From Ampullaceana balthica (taxonomy: Eukaryota; Mollusca; Gastropoda; Lymnaeidae): 64,000 nucleotides of DNA. The stretch covers positions 1,240,001-1,304,000 of the forward strand of contig CALYLW010000214.1 of assembly GCA_944989445.1 (NCBI GenBank), given 5' to 3'. The notes under the pieces are model-generated. The model had not been told where the DNA came from. It saw nothing but the letters and a program-made list of their open reading frames with translations, and ran no database searches. The translations under genes were made by a program, and so were the position numbers. Below are positions 11,901 to 23,500 of the stretch, one piece after another; the stretch's first letter is position 1, and the number at the start of each line of letters is the position of its first letter.

Positions 11901-12436
11901 TTTTATGATTGACCAGTGCAATGTGATCAAAGTGTGAACTATGTAAAAAATAAAAGCTGGTAATAAATTATTTGATAGCCGAATTTCAAATAATTTAAAC
12001 TTTTTCTAAAATGATTTGAATCTGGCAATGGATTTAACACTAAATATATTGTTTTTCCCCAGGTGAGAAAGAGATTGCTGCTGAACTTGAAAAGCTTTAT
12101 GTTGATGTAGACGCTGTTGAGTTTTACGTGGGACTTATGGTGGAGCGACGCAGGTTAAAAAATTTATTTGGCTCCACAGTTGTTGAGATAGGAGGGCCAT
12201 TCTCTGTCAAGGGCCTCATGGCTAATCCTATCTGTAGTAAACATTATTGGAAGCCATCCACATTTGGGGGTGACGTTGGCTTCGACATTGTGAGAACAGC
12301 GACATTGGAAAAACTGTTTTGTGGCAACATAAATGGACCTTGTCCTTTAGTATCCCTTCGTGTTCCAGATTTTAAAGAGGGCGATGTTGACGAATATAAA
12401 AATTATGTATTTAAAAAATATCCTGATGAATTATAG
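2903..12436 (+). CDS. PTGS: Prostaglandin G/H synthase (cyclooxygenase), complete, 10 coding exons
   Basis: Ten exons with GT/AG borders and matching phases join to 1,797 nt, giving 598 residues; vertebrate COX-1 and COX-2 are about 600. Family function: it oxygenates arachidonate to PGG2 and reduces it to PGH2 on the ER lumen face. Seen in order: signal peptide (residues 1-21), EGF domain (NPCCSYPC...), amphipathic membrane-binding helices, then the catalytic domain. The distal haem motif FFAQHFTH, the IEDYVQHL segment with the channel tyrosine, LYHWHPLMP with the radical tyrosine and proximal haem histidine, and GGPFSVKG with the aspirin-target serine are all present. An arginine in [10 protein letters not shown] matches the carboxylate-binding position. 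The C-terminus is KKYPDEL, an ER-retention-like signal. No frameshift or missing catalytic residue was seen, so it looks functional. The specific COX-1 or COX-2 label does not apply to an invertebrate enzyme. The neighbouring gene, crumbs, is convergent. Confidence 0.96.
2997..3292. mobile_element. hAT-like MITE, TIR CAGTGCTTCTCAAA type
   Basis: The left end is cagtgcttgtcaaag and the reverse complement of the right end is cagtgcttctcaaac. Flanks tgttagtg and tgctaggg fit an imperfect 8-bp target duplication, as in the hAT superfamily. It lies in cyclooxygenase intron 1. A partial relative is at about 58060-58183. Confidence 0.8.
3405..3530. repeat. Degenerate T-rich repeat
   Basis: Imperfect, roughly 28-bp units built from tttcctatat / aatatctttt motifs. 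Low complexity; no coding function. Confidence 0.5.
3537..3669. mobile_element. hAT-like MITE, TIR CAGTGGTGGCGAAC type
   Basis: The left end is caatgacggcgaac and the right end, reverse-complemented, is cagtggtggcgaccc. It shares internal text (ggggccgcgtgcccaaattc in reverse complement) with the intact copy at 52722-52908, but inverted. The target duplication is not clear. Confidence 0.65.
5221..5720 (+). mobile_element. Family-A MITE, copy 1
   Basis: It begins at aaaatcccttatattaactt and carries the family core (gagctgaaattttgcacata, then a segment around atcaaaatttcag). The middle holds an expanded TCTG/TCTC microsatellite (5258-5380). Other copies are listed separately. Non-coding; it lies in cyclooxygenase intron 1. 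Confidence 0.75.
5258..5380. repeat. TCTG/TCTC microsatellite
   Basis: A run of tctctctttctgtctgtctg units inside a family-A MITE. It gives arginine-rich spurious frames on the - strand. Confidence 0.9.
5866..5985 (+). CDS. PTGS: Cyclooxygenase exon 2 (EGF domain)
   Basis: Acceptor ttttgcag, donor ATAC|GTGAGG, phase 1 at both ends. It encodes [15 protein letters not shown]... ending ...SGRHCEI, with the cysteine spacing and the NPCC start characteristic of the COX EGF module. Confidence 0.95.
7327..7690 (+). mobile_element. Family-A MITE, copy 2
   Basis: The left end is aatcacttatattaacttca and the right end is catatataagggatttatag followed by tcaaaaactttg. The subterminal AAATCCCTTATAT / ATATAAGGGATTT inverted repeat defines the family. 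It ends only about 15 bases before the acceptor of cyclooxygenase exon 3. Confidence 0.75.
7706..7858 (+). CDS. PTGS: Cyclooxygenase exon 3 (membrane-binding domain)
   Basis: Acceptor ccccccag, donor TTGT|GTACGT, phase 1 at both ends. It encodes [19 protein letters not shown]... to ...LMKRIYL, matching the four short amphipathic helices that dip into one leaflet of the ER membrane. Confidence 0.93.
8076..8230. mobile_element. hAT-like MITE, CAATGTTCCCTCT type, copy 1
   Basis: Left end caatgttccctctgag; the right end, reverse-complemented, begins caatggcccctttaaa. Flanks gtggtaat and ctggtaat form an 8-bp target duplication with one mismatch. Relatives lie at 35184-35357 and 41056-41233. It lies in cyclooxygenase intron 3. 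Confidence 0.8.
8665..8808 (+). CDS. PTGS: Cyclooxygenase exon 4
   Basis: Acceptor gttgcag, donor AAAG|GTAAGC, phase 1 at both ends. It encodes [18 protein letters not shown]... to ...CPTPMGAK. The arginine near its start aligns with the substrate carboxylate-binding arginine of vertebrate COX enzymes. Confidence 0.95.
8997..9175 (+). CDS. PTGS: Cyclooxygenase exon 5 (distal haem histidine)
   Basis: It encodes [16 protein letters not shown]... and [15 protein letters not shown], with the peroxidase glutamine and distal histidine. Phase 1 in, phase 0 out. The donor is GGG|GTCAGT, and the donor region is tandemly duplicated downstream (9252 and 9327). Confidence 0.95.
9171..9340. repeat. Roughly 76-bp tandem duplication of a splice-donor region
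   Basis: GTCAGTAAAGTTCATGA occurs at 9176 and 9252, and GTCAGTAAATGATA at 9327. The intervening text (tactatataaatctta, then a cataatttgaacc segment) is also repeated. The first GTCAGT is the true exon 5 donor. Confidence 0.85.
9573..9656 (+). CDS. PTGS: Cyclooxygenase exon 6
   Basis: Acceptor tatgacag, donor ATGCAG|GTAAAC, phase 0 at both ends. It encodes [20 protein letters not shown], matching the VDLNHIYG-type segment of the family. Confidence 0.94.
9846..10092 (+). CDS. PTGS: Cyclooxygenase exon 7
   Basis: Acceptor tatgtag, donor CTAG|GTTTGT, phase 0 in and 1 out. It encodes [19 protein letters not shown], then [20 protein letters not shown], strongly conserved catalytic-domain segments. 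Confidence 0.95.
10700..10986 (+). CDS. PTGS: Cyclooxygenase exon 8 (radical tyrosine and proximal haem ligand)
   Basis: Acceptor ttttaaag, donor GGACAT|GTGAGT, phase 1 in and 0 out. It encodes [18 protein letters not shown] and [15 protein letters not shown]. The Tyr of LYHW is the catalytic radical residue, and the following His is the proximal haem ligand. Confidence 0.96.
11405..11549 (+). CDS. PTGS: Cyclooxygenase exon 9
   Basis: Acceptor gtgttcag, donor ACAG|GTAAAC, phase 0 in and 1 out. It encodes [20 protein letters not shown] and [20 protein letters not shown]. It differs from vertebrates near its start, where a glycine-rich loop is replaced by His/Asn-rich sequence. Confidence 0.94.
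12063..12436 (+). CDS. PTGS: Cyclooxygenase exon 10 (C-terminus, stop)
   Basis: Acceptor ttccccag, phase 1. It encodes [40 protein letters not shown] and [16 protein letters not shown], ending KKYPDEL and TAG. The serine of GGPFS is the aspirin-acetylated position of the family. The valine two residues before EIGG resembles COX-2 at the selectivity pocket. Confidence 0.96.
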
Positions 12437-15400
12437 TGAGTTTTAGATTGTTTTTATGTACATGTATATTTTTTTTTGAAATTGAAATTTTACTTTTTGT
12501 TTATTTAAAATGTTTTTATATGAATTTTAGGTATAAAATTTTATGCTTTTAAAAATAGATTTATTTATATGTAAGTCTAATATTTTAAATGGCACAGCAT
12601 CATGATTTAATGTGACTTATGTGAAAATGCAAAAATATAGTTGTGATGTTAAGCTCAGGGCTGCAGCAGACAAGTTGTAATACATTAAAAATTTGATGAT
12701 CAAAAAGCTCCTAATTTTTGTTTAATACCTTTAAAAATTATATATAATTTATTTTGTATTTTAGAAAGATATGAAAATTAATATAGAGTATATTTTTTGG
12801 TCTAATGCACCTTGACTTCTTTCTAGTTCTAGTTCAAATGTTTTTTTTTAAAATGTGCTGCCGACTTTTTGATATTATCTATGTTCAGTGAATTTTCTTT
12901 ATTTTGTTGCCATTAATATAAAACGTCAAGAATCTCATTTTGAACGCATGTAGAAAGATGAATGACATGTTAACTTTGAAATAAATGTTGTTTTTAACAA
13001 AATATGTGTGACACTGCCGAAATATAACATGCCAGATGGACTCTCTATATGCTTGTACCATGACATGTGTAACAGAGATTTTTAAAAATATTTACCGATC
13101 GACTCCCTGTGTTTTACATCCTGTGAATCCCCGAGTGGAAAAGTTGAGTGGAATGTGCGTGATTCATATCAAGGCTTCATGACATGAACAGCTAACTGAT
13201 TTCATTGTTCTTAAAATTAACGTTCTCATGTGAAGTAGGTATCTCAGATGTAAAGTCACTTAAATATTAAATTTTAAAAATGTTTGACTGTACTTGATAG
13301 TTTTAAAGGCTTGGATATATTTATAGAGCAATAATGTCCTTTCGCCTGACAAATTTTAGAGATACATAAATTTTATATTGACTTTTTCATGTCCATAAAG
13401 TTGTTAGAAAAGGGGGAAAAAAATGGGTGAGTGGGTGGGTGCTTTCATTGAGTATCCTAGCTTCATTCTTAATTTTGTAGACAATATGCCTAAACACACA
13501 CTCAGAACTTTTAGTTTCCAAAAAGTTTTAGGCAAAGATATTTTATTTAACATGAAAAAAATAGTCAACTTAAATAACATTATGACAACAAAAGTTCATT
13601 TAATTGCAATATTTTCAGGGCCATTAAGTCAAAAACTTTTCAATATGTTTGAAATTAAATTTAAAAAAAAAGTTTTGCCTTTACTTTTAAAACAAATATT
13701 TCTTACCAAGACTTAGCCCCAACAACCACCATAGTTTTTAAAAAATGGTTTGTTGTTCTCTAATACACATTGTATATAATAGTTTAAATTGCAGAGGACC
13801 ATTTATTTTTTAAAAAAATAAGTTGTACAGACAATCCTATTCACAATGATATGAATATTGTATATATGTGCTGGAATGTGTTATTATATATAAAAGGTAG
13901 TTTATCTGGAATAAATTATATTTTCTGCTCTCACAATGATGAATAAAAATAATTTTTAAAAGATGAGTTTCTGCCTTGAGTTAAACAATTGTTTCATATC
14001 TTAGAAAATTATATTTAAAATTTATCCTGTAATTGCGCCCAGAAATACAAAAAACATCGGAGTTACATTTTGTCATAGAGTTTGAAGAAAAACAAATTCA
14101 TCACTTTATGACCAGTTGTCAATTTTTTAGGGTCTTATTCTAAATTTAGTCTTGAAAATTTGAATGATTGTGTAAATTACAATACAAATCTTATTTTTTA
14201 ATATAAAGCAGACCACTAAAAAAAATGAATATGCTATTAAAAATTTCTAATGGCTAATAACAAATATGCTGCAAATGGAGATGAGCAAATGATTGTGATT
14301 GATGTGTAAGTACATTAGCATTTAAAATGACAAGACTGAAAGATCTGTCCATTGTTATATTCAGGTCCTCAAACCATGTGACCATTGTTGGGCTGCATTA
14401 AAAAATGTAAATGCTTCAAGTTTTTAAGAAACCTTAAAGTGTTTCAAGAAATATTTGCTAAAATGCATGTCACAAAATATTGACAACAGACAATAGAAAA
14501 ATGTAAGGCACTTTCATTGTTCATGTGTACAAATCCATTTTGAATCAATTTTTTTTTGTACACAGATGACTCAATGAATTGTTTCTAGTACATAAAATAA
14601 ATATATGTATATATAAAATTATATACATTAGGCATGTTGTCAGTAACAGGAATAGGACAACCCTGATTAAAAATTTACAAAAATCATTTTTAAAATGTTG
14701 CATAGAAAATGGAATTAAATGAAAAAGCATATAGTCACATGACAAACATTAAAAATAAAAAAAAACAAGTGACCAGGTAATTATTATCTTTTAAAGCTCA
14801 TTCATGAAAATACTTTTTGAAAAAAATAAAAATTGTACAAAATATAAGCATGTAACCAACGGTAACAGTTATGTAGTTCTGAAATTTAAAGAAAAAAAAT
14901 TGGCATAAATATTTATTGGCTGCGGCACAAAAATTTAAGAAATCTGGCCTTCTTTTTAAGTGCAATGGAATTCTATAAAAACCAATTAAATAACATACAT
15001 TATAACCTGATCAGATCAAAAATAACTTGCTGCCCTCATGGCTGTTTTCACATGAAAATAAATAAAATTTAGGTTGGCTAATTTTCATTAGCTTTTAAAC
15101 GAAGTCGCTTTTTAACCATAAAACCATTTACTTGTAATTTTGTTAATGCCTACGGAGACAATTTTCTGGTGAAAACAGCCAAGGGCCATAATGAGGACAC
15201 ATTTTTGATTCTGTACAAGTCAACCAGTCAGATAACAATATTTTGATCACTGCGGGCCAAGGGCAGCCAGCCGCCTGGTCTACATTTGCATAGCATACCC
15301 AACAATCCCACAAGGACTGATCTATTAACTACAATTATTTTGTACATTCTTGAGTATAAAAATACACAATTATTATTAATTTTTTTTGCTGAACAACCCA

Positions 15401-17396
15401 GATGAGGACTCAAAATATTATGTGAGAATAAAAATGTACACTGATATGTTCAATAATATTTACAGACTTTAGTTTACATGTAATAAAATCATAAAATAAA
15501 TTAAAATATTAAATAACTATTTGAAATGAACTGTTGCATCAACAAATCGAATAAAACTATCAATTAATTTAGGGTTCTACATCGCCAGAAAAAAAAGTGT
15601 TTTAAAAAAAAATAGAAATATCTTTTTATATCGCAATAGCCCACAAAGAATATATCGTGGGGTCATGAAAAAATTGTGGAACAAAACAGTTATTATGATC
15701 ATATATTTTTTTAGATTTCTTATTTAAAAAATATTTTACAGCTAATTCTAGAAACCAAATATATTTTATTACTAATCCAGTGGCAGGAGTTAAGAGGTAG
15801 GATATCATATTTACAAAATAATTTTGTTATAATCTTTATGAGTTATTCTCAAATACACGGGGAAACTATTAAAATTTACCTTTTTTTTAAAAAATTTTTT
15901 TTCTTATTTAATATTTTATGGAAAGCATTGTACTGTCCTCCACCAAGCAAGCACTAATAATTTTCATTCTATTCTCAAAAAAGGATACCGGATGCAACAA
16001 ACTAAATACATAACATTTATGTTTGATAGTGAAAGAATACATACATTTACAATTAATGCATTTGAGAAATAGCTTATTATCATGGTCATGTTCAGTAAAA
16101 TATTCTGAGCTTCAATGTACATAAAATCAAAGTGATGAGAAAATCTGACAATACCTTATAGTGCATTTTCCGTAAAAACACATAAAAATTAAAAAAAACG
16201 CCCACACTCTAAAAAATCCCTTTCCATGATTTATGAGTTTAAAAGTCATAACTAAAACAAAAGTTGTTTTTAACTAAAAGATTAACATACTAACATAACT
16301 ACTTAAAAAAACATTAATCATCAGAAACATGATTTGTTTGTCAAAATCATTTTAAGTTCCAGTGCCTTTGATATAGTTATAAAGCAAGGCTCAGGCAGGC
16401 AAGGTTACTGTGTTTTGAGCGTATACCCTCCACTACAAAATGCTTTTGCTATCGTATACCCTCCACTACAAAATGCTTTTGCTATCTACAAGTTTCACTT
16501 TTAATCTGCCTGGCGTATTGCACAATCGTTCATTATATGTACACAAATTTAACACTCATTCCACCATTATAATGGCTTCTTGGTCAAACTCACAGTAAAA
16601 CATAAATCCATTATTTCAAATATTGTGAAATGATTCTGCTTGCACAAAACCCCTGACTTTCACCCGATTCCTCAAACATCCAGCCAACACGCAAATTATT
16701 GAGTTCACTCTCAGCTGTCACTAGATGAGTCTCTGCCGTGGACCGTCACTAAATGAGTCTCTCCCCTGGGCCGTCACTAGATGAGTCTCTGCTGTGGGCC
16801 GTCACTAGATGAGTCTCTCCCCCGGGCCGTCACTAGATGAGTCTCTTCCCCGGGCCGTCACTAGATGAGTTTCTACCCTGGACCATCACTAGATGAGTCT
16901 TCTCTGGGCCGTCACTAGATGAGTCTCTCCAATGGACCATCACTAGATGAGTCTCTCCCCCGGGCCGTCACTAGATGAGTTTCTACCCTGGACCATCACT
17001 AGATGAGTCTTCTCTGGGCCGTCACTAGATGAGTCTCTCCTATGGACCATCACTAGATGAGTCTCTCCTATGGACCATCACTAGATGAGTCTCTCCTATG
17101 GACCATCACTAGATGAGTCTCTCCCCTGGACGTCATTAGGTGAGTTTCCCCCGGGCCATCACTACTCTCCCACTGGACGGCCACTAGATAAGTCTCCCCT
17201 GGGCTTTCACAAGATGAGTCTCTCCCCAGACGGCCACTAGATGAGTCTCCCCTGGGCCGTCACAAGATGAGTCTCTCCCCAGACGGCCACTAGATGAGTC
17301 TCCCCTGGGCAGTCACAAGATGAGTCTCTCCCCAGACGGCCACTAGATGAGTCTCCCCTGGGCCATCACAAGATGAGTCTCTCCCCCAGACGGCCA
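12437..17396. other. Intergenic region between convergent genes, with both 3' UTRs
   Basis: AT-rich, with no open frame resembling a known protein. The left part carries the cyclooxygenase 3' UTR and the right part the Crumbs 3' UTR. The polyadenylation site of Crumbs could not be chosen among several tttatt (AATAAA on the - strand) candidates. It includes the minisatellite at 16731-17400. Confidence 0.7.
12980..12985 (+). terminator. PTGS: Candidate polyadenylation signal of the cyclooxygenase gene
   Basis: AATAAA about 540 bases after the stop, followed by a T/GT-rich stretch. Another AATAAA at 13910-13915 is an alternative, so the 3' end is uncertain. Confidence 0.4.
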
Positions 17397-17400
17397 CTAT
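16731..17400. repeat. Degenerate 27-28 bp minisatellite
   Basis: About two dozen imperfect units of the type gtcactagatgagtctctcc plus a ctgggcc-like linker. It abuts the Crumbs stop codon at 17397, so most of it should be transcribed as Crumbs 3' UTR. Confidence 0.85.
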
Positions 17401-17539
17401 ATGAGCCTCTCCTCTGGAGGTTTCTTCAGCACATTGCCCAGCTCCACCCTTGAGCCCATGGTCTCCTGCTGGCTGGGGCTGTATGCTCCTCTGGTGGCTC
17501 TCTTTGACCTGGCTGTCATTATAAACGCTATCACCACAA
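17397..17539 (-). CDS. crb: Crumbs last exon (end of TM helix and cytoplasmic tail)
   Basis: Acceptor TTTTTACAG on the - strand. It completes the isoleucine split with the previous exon and encodes [35 protein letters not shown] and [11 protein letters not shown], then TAG. The GAYSPS and ERLI motifs are the conserved Crumbs tail signatures. Confidence 0.96.
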
Positions 17540-20500
17540 CTGTAAAAAGAGGGAGATCAAAATTAAACATGGGAGGCAACCCTCAAGAGATATATAAAAA
17601 AATTATCAAAGAAAATGGTGCAAAGAGAAGTAATTTTAAAAATTAACATGGGAGGCAACCTTCAAGAGAAATAAGATAAAAATTAACAAGGGAGACAACT
17701 ACAAAGGGAAGGGGATGGAAGAGAACTGCCAAGAGGAGGAGATCAAAATTGACCAGGTTTGAAATTAACTGACAAATTCAATCTTACACATTTTTCCTTT
17801 CTTTTCATTAATCATTAATCTAAATATATTCATAATCTGTTTATTAATGAGATAACACAACATGAATCACAACATTTGAACATGTCATTTCAATTTGCAA
17901 TTATCATCTAATAAATAAGCTTTTTTAAGGTAAAATAAAAAAATGAAGATATTCACTTCCATCAATAAAAAGGGAAGGAATCAGACAAAAACTTGAAATG
18001 ATAAATAAATTAATTTGTTTAAACAGTTCTGTCAAATCAGTTCAATAGGAAAGGCATGCAGCTAATACTGACTGATACATGCTGACAGTTTGAAAGAATC
18101 TAGTCAAAAAAACTATTTCTATGTTATCTGTCAAATAAATTTACAGTTCCGTAAAACAGCAGTTAAGAGAAGGGAAGAAAGTCAGCTCTCTCCTCCCTAC
18201 ACATGGATCTAAAACAGACACTGAAGACGAGTTGTTTGAAAACTTCATATCCACATCATGACCGCCTGCGACTGCCATTAAACAAATCCTTTTGTATGAT
18301 CACACAAGACTTGTGCGTGTGTTTTTACGGAAGCAACTAGCAAAATTAATTAATAACATCCCTTATACTATGCTTGCATTTTTTTAACATGTTAATAATT
18401 CCTTAATTGGATAAATGACAAATTTTAAGTCAAAACAATATTTTCTAAGACTTTTGTCAGCAATAATCTAAAGACAGACATGAATGAGATTGCCAATAAT
18501 TTTGATTGATTTGCTGACCATTAACAAGTTCAATATGATAACTTCAGTTACTCATATTCCACAACTGACATAACCAGACATGACCATTCTTTTAAGTTAT
18601 TCCACAACTGACATAACCAGACATGGCCATTCTTTTAAGTTATTTCACAACTGACATAACCAGACATGGCCATTCTTTTAAGTTATTTCACAACTGACAT
18701 AACCAGACATGGCCATTCTTTTAAGTTATTTCACAACTGACATAACCAGACATGGCCATTCTTTTAAGTTATTTCACAACTGACATAACCAGACATGGCC
18801 ATTCTTTTAAGTTATTTCACAACTGACATAACCAGACATGGCCATTCTTTTAAGTTATTCCACAACTGACATAACCAGACATGGCCATTCTTTTAAGTTA
18901 TTCCACAACTGACATAACCAGACATGGCCATTCTTTTAAGTTATTTAGTTAAATTTTGTATCTAAAGAAAAATAAAAGACATGAATAAGAAGGGGAATCA
19001 ACCCTTTTTTAAATCCTTTATATTAACTCGTGGTTTCTGTTTGGTTGACTGTTTGCTTGCTTGTCGCCAAAACTTTGGATCGATTTTTAACCCACTTTCT
19101 CGTAAGCTAGCGAGCTGAAATTTTGCAGGCAGTTTGGTACCAATGATAAAAACGATGTATCGAAATTTCAGATCGATCGCATGTACTGTAATTAAATTAT
19201 TGAATTTTTAGATAATTTTATTTATCTCTATGTATCATGTTATTTTTTGAGATAGAGTGTTGCGGTGTGTATTATATTGAACGACCTTTCTGTCGCGCAA
19301 TAAGGTGCTTATTTTATTGACAACACTTTTTATAAACATATTCCTGATCGGTGCGAATTATATAAAACGTTTGCCCCTTGGCGTCGCCGCTATCGGTAGA
19401 CCCTACCTGTTGCCGAGAGTCGCCGATTTTGGGTTATTTCATTGCAGAACCGATCCAACTTTTTAAGTAGCTAATTTATACTATCTTTAACTCTCACATA
19501 GAAGAGCTATGAATTCACTTCCTTTTACTTTTTATTTGATTATTTTGGACGAGTCTAGGGTTTTTGGTAAATTTTAAAATTGGTGGTTTTTGTGCAAATT
19601 TTTTTTCAAATGGATGATATTCTGTGAATGTTTAGGGATGCTAAAAGGTGCAATTATTAGAGAGATAATTAAGATTTATGGTGTAATTCTGGATTTATTG
19701 AAAGTGAAAGTTGTTTTATGTTCAAATTGACGTAGTTTGACCTCAGTAACTGGGATATCGATAATGAAATCTGATTAAATGTCCGATGATGCTATAGGCT
19801 TTGACAGCATAGACAAATAGGTCCAGACAATAGGGCCAGTGGGAAAAATACCACATATATTTCTTGATTATGGATTTTATTGCAGATTGTGCACTAAACA
19901 TGAATTAGAACCATTTGCAGGGCACATGAAGCTGTTTATGGATGTAATTTGTGCCAATTTAGACTTTATAAAAGAAAATATTTCTCATATCCCATGCAGA
20001 CTTGATGCCAACTTCTGTCACCAGCACTTCAGGTCGCTTAAAAAATATTTTTTTTTCATTTTTTAAAAAGGGTGTTTGCTAATAAATTTTGTGTCATCTG
20101 ATACCTTGTCCAAATTTCTTTTATTTAAACAAAATTGACTTTTATTGTTTTAATAGTTTTATTTTTGTGAATTTTTGAAAAATGTATGTTGTGAATATGA
20201 CGGAGTTATGCACCTTTTGTCAAGGAAAGCCTGTGTGTGGCTTAGTATTTGCCTAAGGGCGAACGTTTTATGACGCAACTGCAATTTTGTATTTTTGTAT
20301 GGTCTTGCGCTGCATATTATAATGAACATTCTTTTAGTTACGTCTCGTACATAAAGGATTTTTTTAATAACTATGTGGAAACTAAGAGTTCAGTAAGATT
20401 GGATTGTGGATCGTGGGGTGCCTCCATGCAGTGTGAGCACACAATCTCAAACAACTTGACTTACTGACTATGATGATGAAGACGATGCCCCCGATGATTG

Positions 20501-23500
20501 GACCAATGATGACACCCAGATCTGTATCCTTGGACTGGCTTGGACTCTGTGAAGTGAAGTGTGAGAGATAGAGAAGCTTACAGAACCGGGAATAAAATAA
20601 AAGGGAGCTTTCATCTATTTATGTTTATTAGGAGTGGTGGAAAACAAATAATAAATATAAACTTGACAAATACACTATATAAACTTGACAAATACACTAT
20701 ATAAACTTCACAAATACACTATATAAACTTGACAAATACACTTTATAAACTTGACAAATACACTATATAAACTTGACAAATACACTATATAAACTTGACA
20801 AATACACTATATAAACTTGACAAATACACTATATAAACTTGACAAATACACTATATAAACATGACAAATACACTATATAAACTTGAAAAATACACTATAT
20901 AAACTTGACAAATACACTGTATAAACTTGACAAATACACTATATAAACTTGACAAATACACTATGATTCATGATCTGGGGCAGGAAATGGTAATGACTGC
21001 AATTATTTTTTTGTTCTGTTATTTTCTTTAAGCCTCAGCACATCTTGTTGCCCTATTCCTTTACCAAATGAGAGGAAGGTGGAAATGAGAACTTTGTATG
21101 TCATTGAGTAATTTCTAGCATAAATGGGAAATTTAACTTCTTATCAGTCAATATTTTAAGAAGATCTGGGTACCATTAAAAAAAATCAAAGAATTTAAGT
21201 CTTATCCTGTATCCGATTTCCACAAAACCAAATCTGACTGGGTTTAAGAATTTCCCGACAGAAGTAATAATACATTATTGTTTGTCAGCAATGGAGTTTC
21301 TGAGTAATAGCCTAATAGACATAATCCCCCCTAAATATCAGTAGTAATGTTTTAACATTAGATTTTGCGGTTTTTTGGACTGAGAGAAATATTACACTCT
21401 GATCTTTGACTTCATCTGTGTTTTCTAGTCTAGATTTAAAAAAAAATTTGCTACAGTGATAAAAAAAAATCCCCACACATTTGAATAAGGACATTTAAAT
21501 ACACTTCTTACCAAGCAAAATGCGTGTCTGTCATGTCACCTAATCTAAAAATATTGATACCGTCTTGACCTCATCAAATTAATTATCTGAACCAACAAAC
21601 GAAAACAACTGCAACCAACAAACCAAACACAAAAATGAAACACCTTATACTTAGAACTTTTTCTCATTTGACCTACTTTTTCACAGGTCACCCCCTCGTA
21701 CCCGGCACTGCACACGCACAAACTGCCGGTGAGGTTGTTGCTGGTCTCGCATGTGCCGCCGTTGAGACAGGTTTTGTTGTAGCACGGGTTGGGTAACTGA
21801 CAGTTGGCCCCCAGGTACCTGTCGCCACAGTTGCAGCTGTAGTTGCCAGGCAGGTTATTGCAGGACCCGTCGTTGCAAATCCTGGCCTGAGTGTCGCACT
21901 CGTTGATGTCCTCTGAACAGTTCGGTCCCGTGTAACCTGATGTGAAAGCATTTGAAGATAAGCATTCAACAACACGTGGGAAATACATTTAAAACTCCAA
22001 CAGTTGAAAACTATGATCAAAAGATCCAAAATTAAACCATTTTTAAAATTAATTGGGTTACAATTAAATATATATAATTTGCAATGTCACGCAGTGTCTG
22101 TCCGTGACGCTATGCGAGGTAACTCCCCCCCAAAAAAAAATGAAAATAAAGGAGTAAAAATGTTGCATTCGAGATTAACAAAATGTGTTTCTAGCCATAA
22201 AATATTGTGACGTGACGTCATTATTTGAGCTTTTATTAATGTGTGAAGAGAACGAAGTAAAAAGAGCCATGTTTTATTTGATTAACTCTTTACATTCCTT
22301 GATTTTCTCCCTTTTTTTGAAAATTTTTAATGACCCTACAGAAAGCTCAATAACATTAAAACTTGAGGTCCAAAGTTAATCATGTAATAGATTAATTTGT
22401 AGGAAAATGAATGAGGTATTTGAAAATGAATGATTTTTAAACATTTATTTAAGTATTTTGAATTTGAAAAAAAATTACATGACCATATTTTGAAAAAATA
22501 ATTTTTATTATTTTTTTTTCATCAGATACAAATATAGAAAAAAATACAGTTTTAATCAAATGTTCCTAATTTTACTTCATAAGGAAAGTAAATTCATTTT
22601 TGTATCTTTCCTGAAAAAATCAAGTAATTATAACTGCAAATTATTTTTTTACAATTTTTTTTGTCAAGTATATAAAAAGGGGAAATAATTTTTAAAAATG
22701 CATTACCATCAAACAAGACTTGTTTCTTTTTAAAAATTCACATTACCACAATACAACTTGTCAATAATTTTTTTCAAACATAAATATGAATGCACACAAA
22801 TTATAACTGATAATCCACATGAAATTTTCTTGTTTTATTTAAATAAAAGAAGGTAAGTGTCATATCTGACTTCCTATTTTTTTGCCGTTCTGATTTAGCA
22901 CACAGTTCACAATTTCTATTTCAGATTTTTAATCGGCACAGTCTTATGTGCTTTTATTTGTTTTTAGTGATAACATTTGAAGAACTTGGAATACTATCAA
23001 CTTTGTTGCAATCCACCTAGAGCTCTGTGAAATGTATCTGGAGGTAACGGTTTGGGCGAATCAGTTCCTGTATTACAGGATTTTCTTTACTCTACTCTGG
23101 AAGAGAAAATAACTTTTCATCCTAGTAATGTCAATAAAATGGAAGACAAGTGTTTTCTAATAGTTAATACCTTTATATTTTTCTCAGGCCATTCATTCAG
23201 GGTGTTGCATTTATGTTTAAGATGGTCACTTTAATCAAAATTGCACATAGTGTTATTATATGCTTTTATTACTTTTATATCTGGTTGTCTCACAAATAAT
23301 AGTCTAAAACTCACTCAACTTTTGTTCTTTTGTTAACAAATGAAAATCCATTTAATGAGATGTAATTTGAAACAAGAGAGGCTGTCTTATTGTCTCTCCA
23401 CTGAAACGTTAAATTTTTACAGCCTCTTATCCATCTCATATCATCTCGCTTTGATTTCTTTTCATAGATATTTATGTCCTTCAAGTTCATTGGGAAAACA

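Noticed and set aside
19839..20066. 75-codon + strand frame beginning MGKIPHIF
   Set aside because: It lies inside a transposon insertion, with no recognised domain or splice partner.
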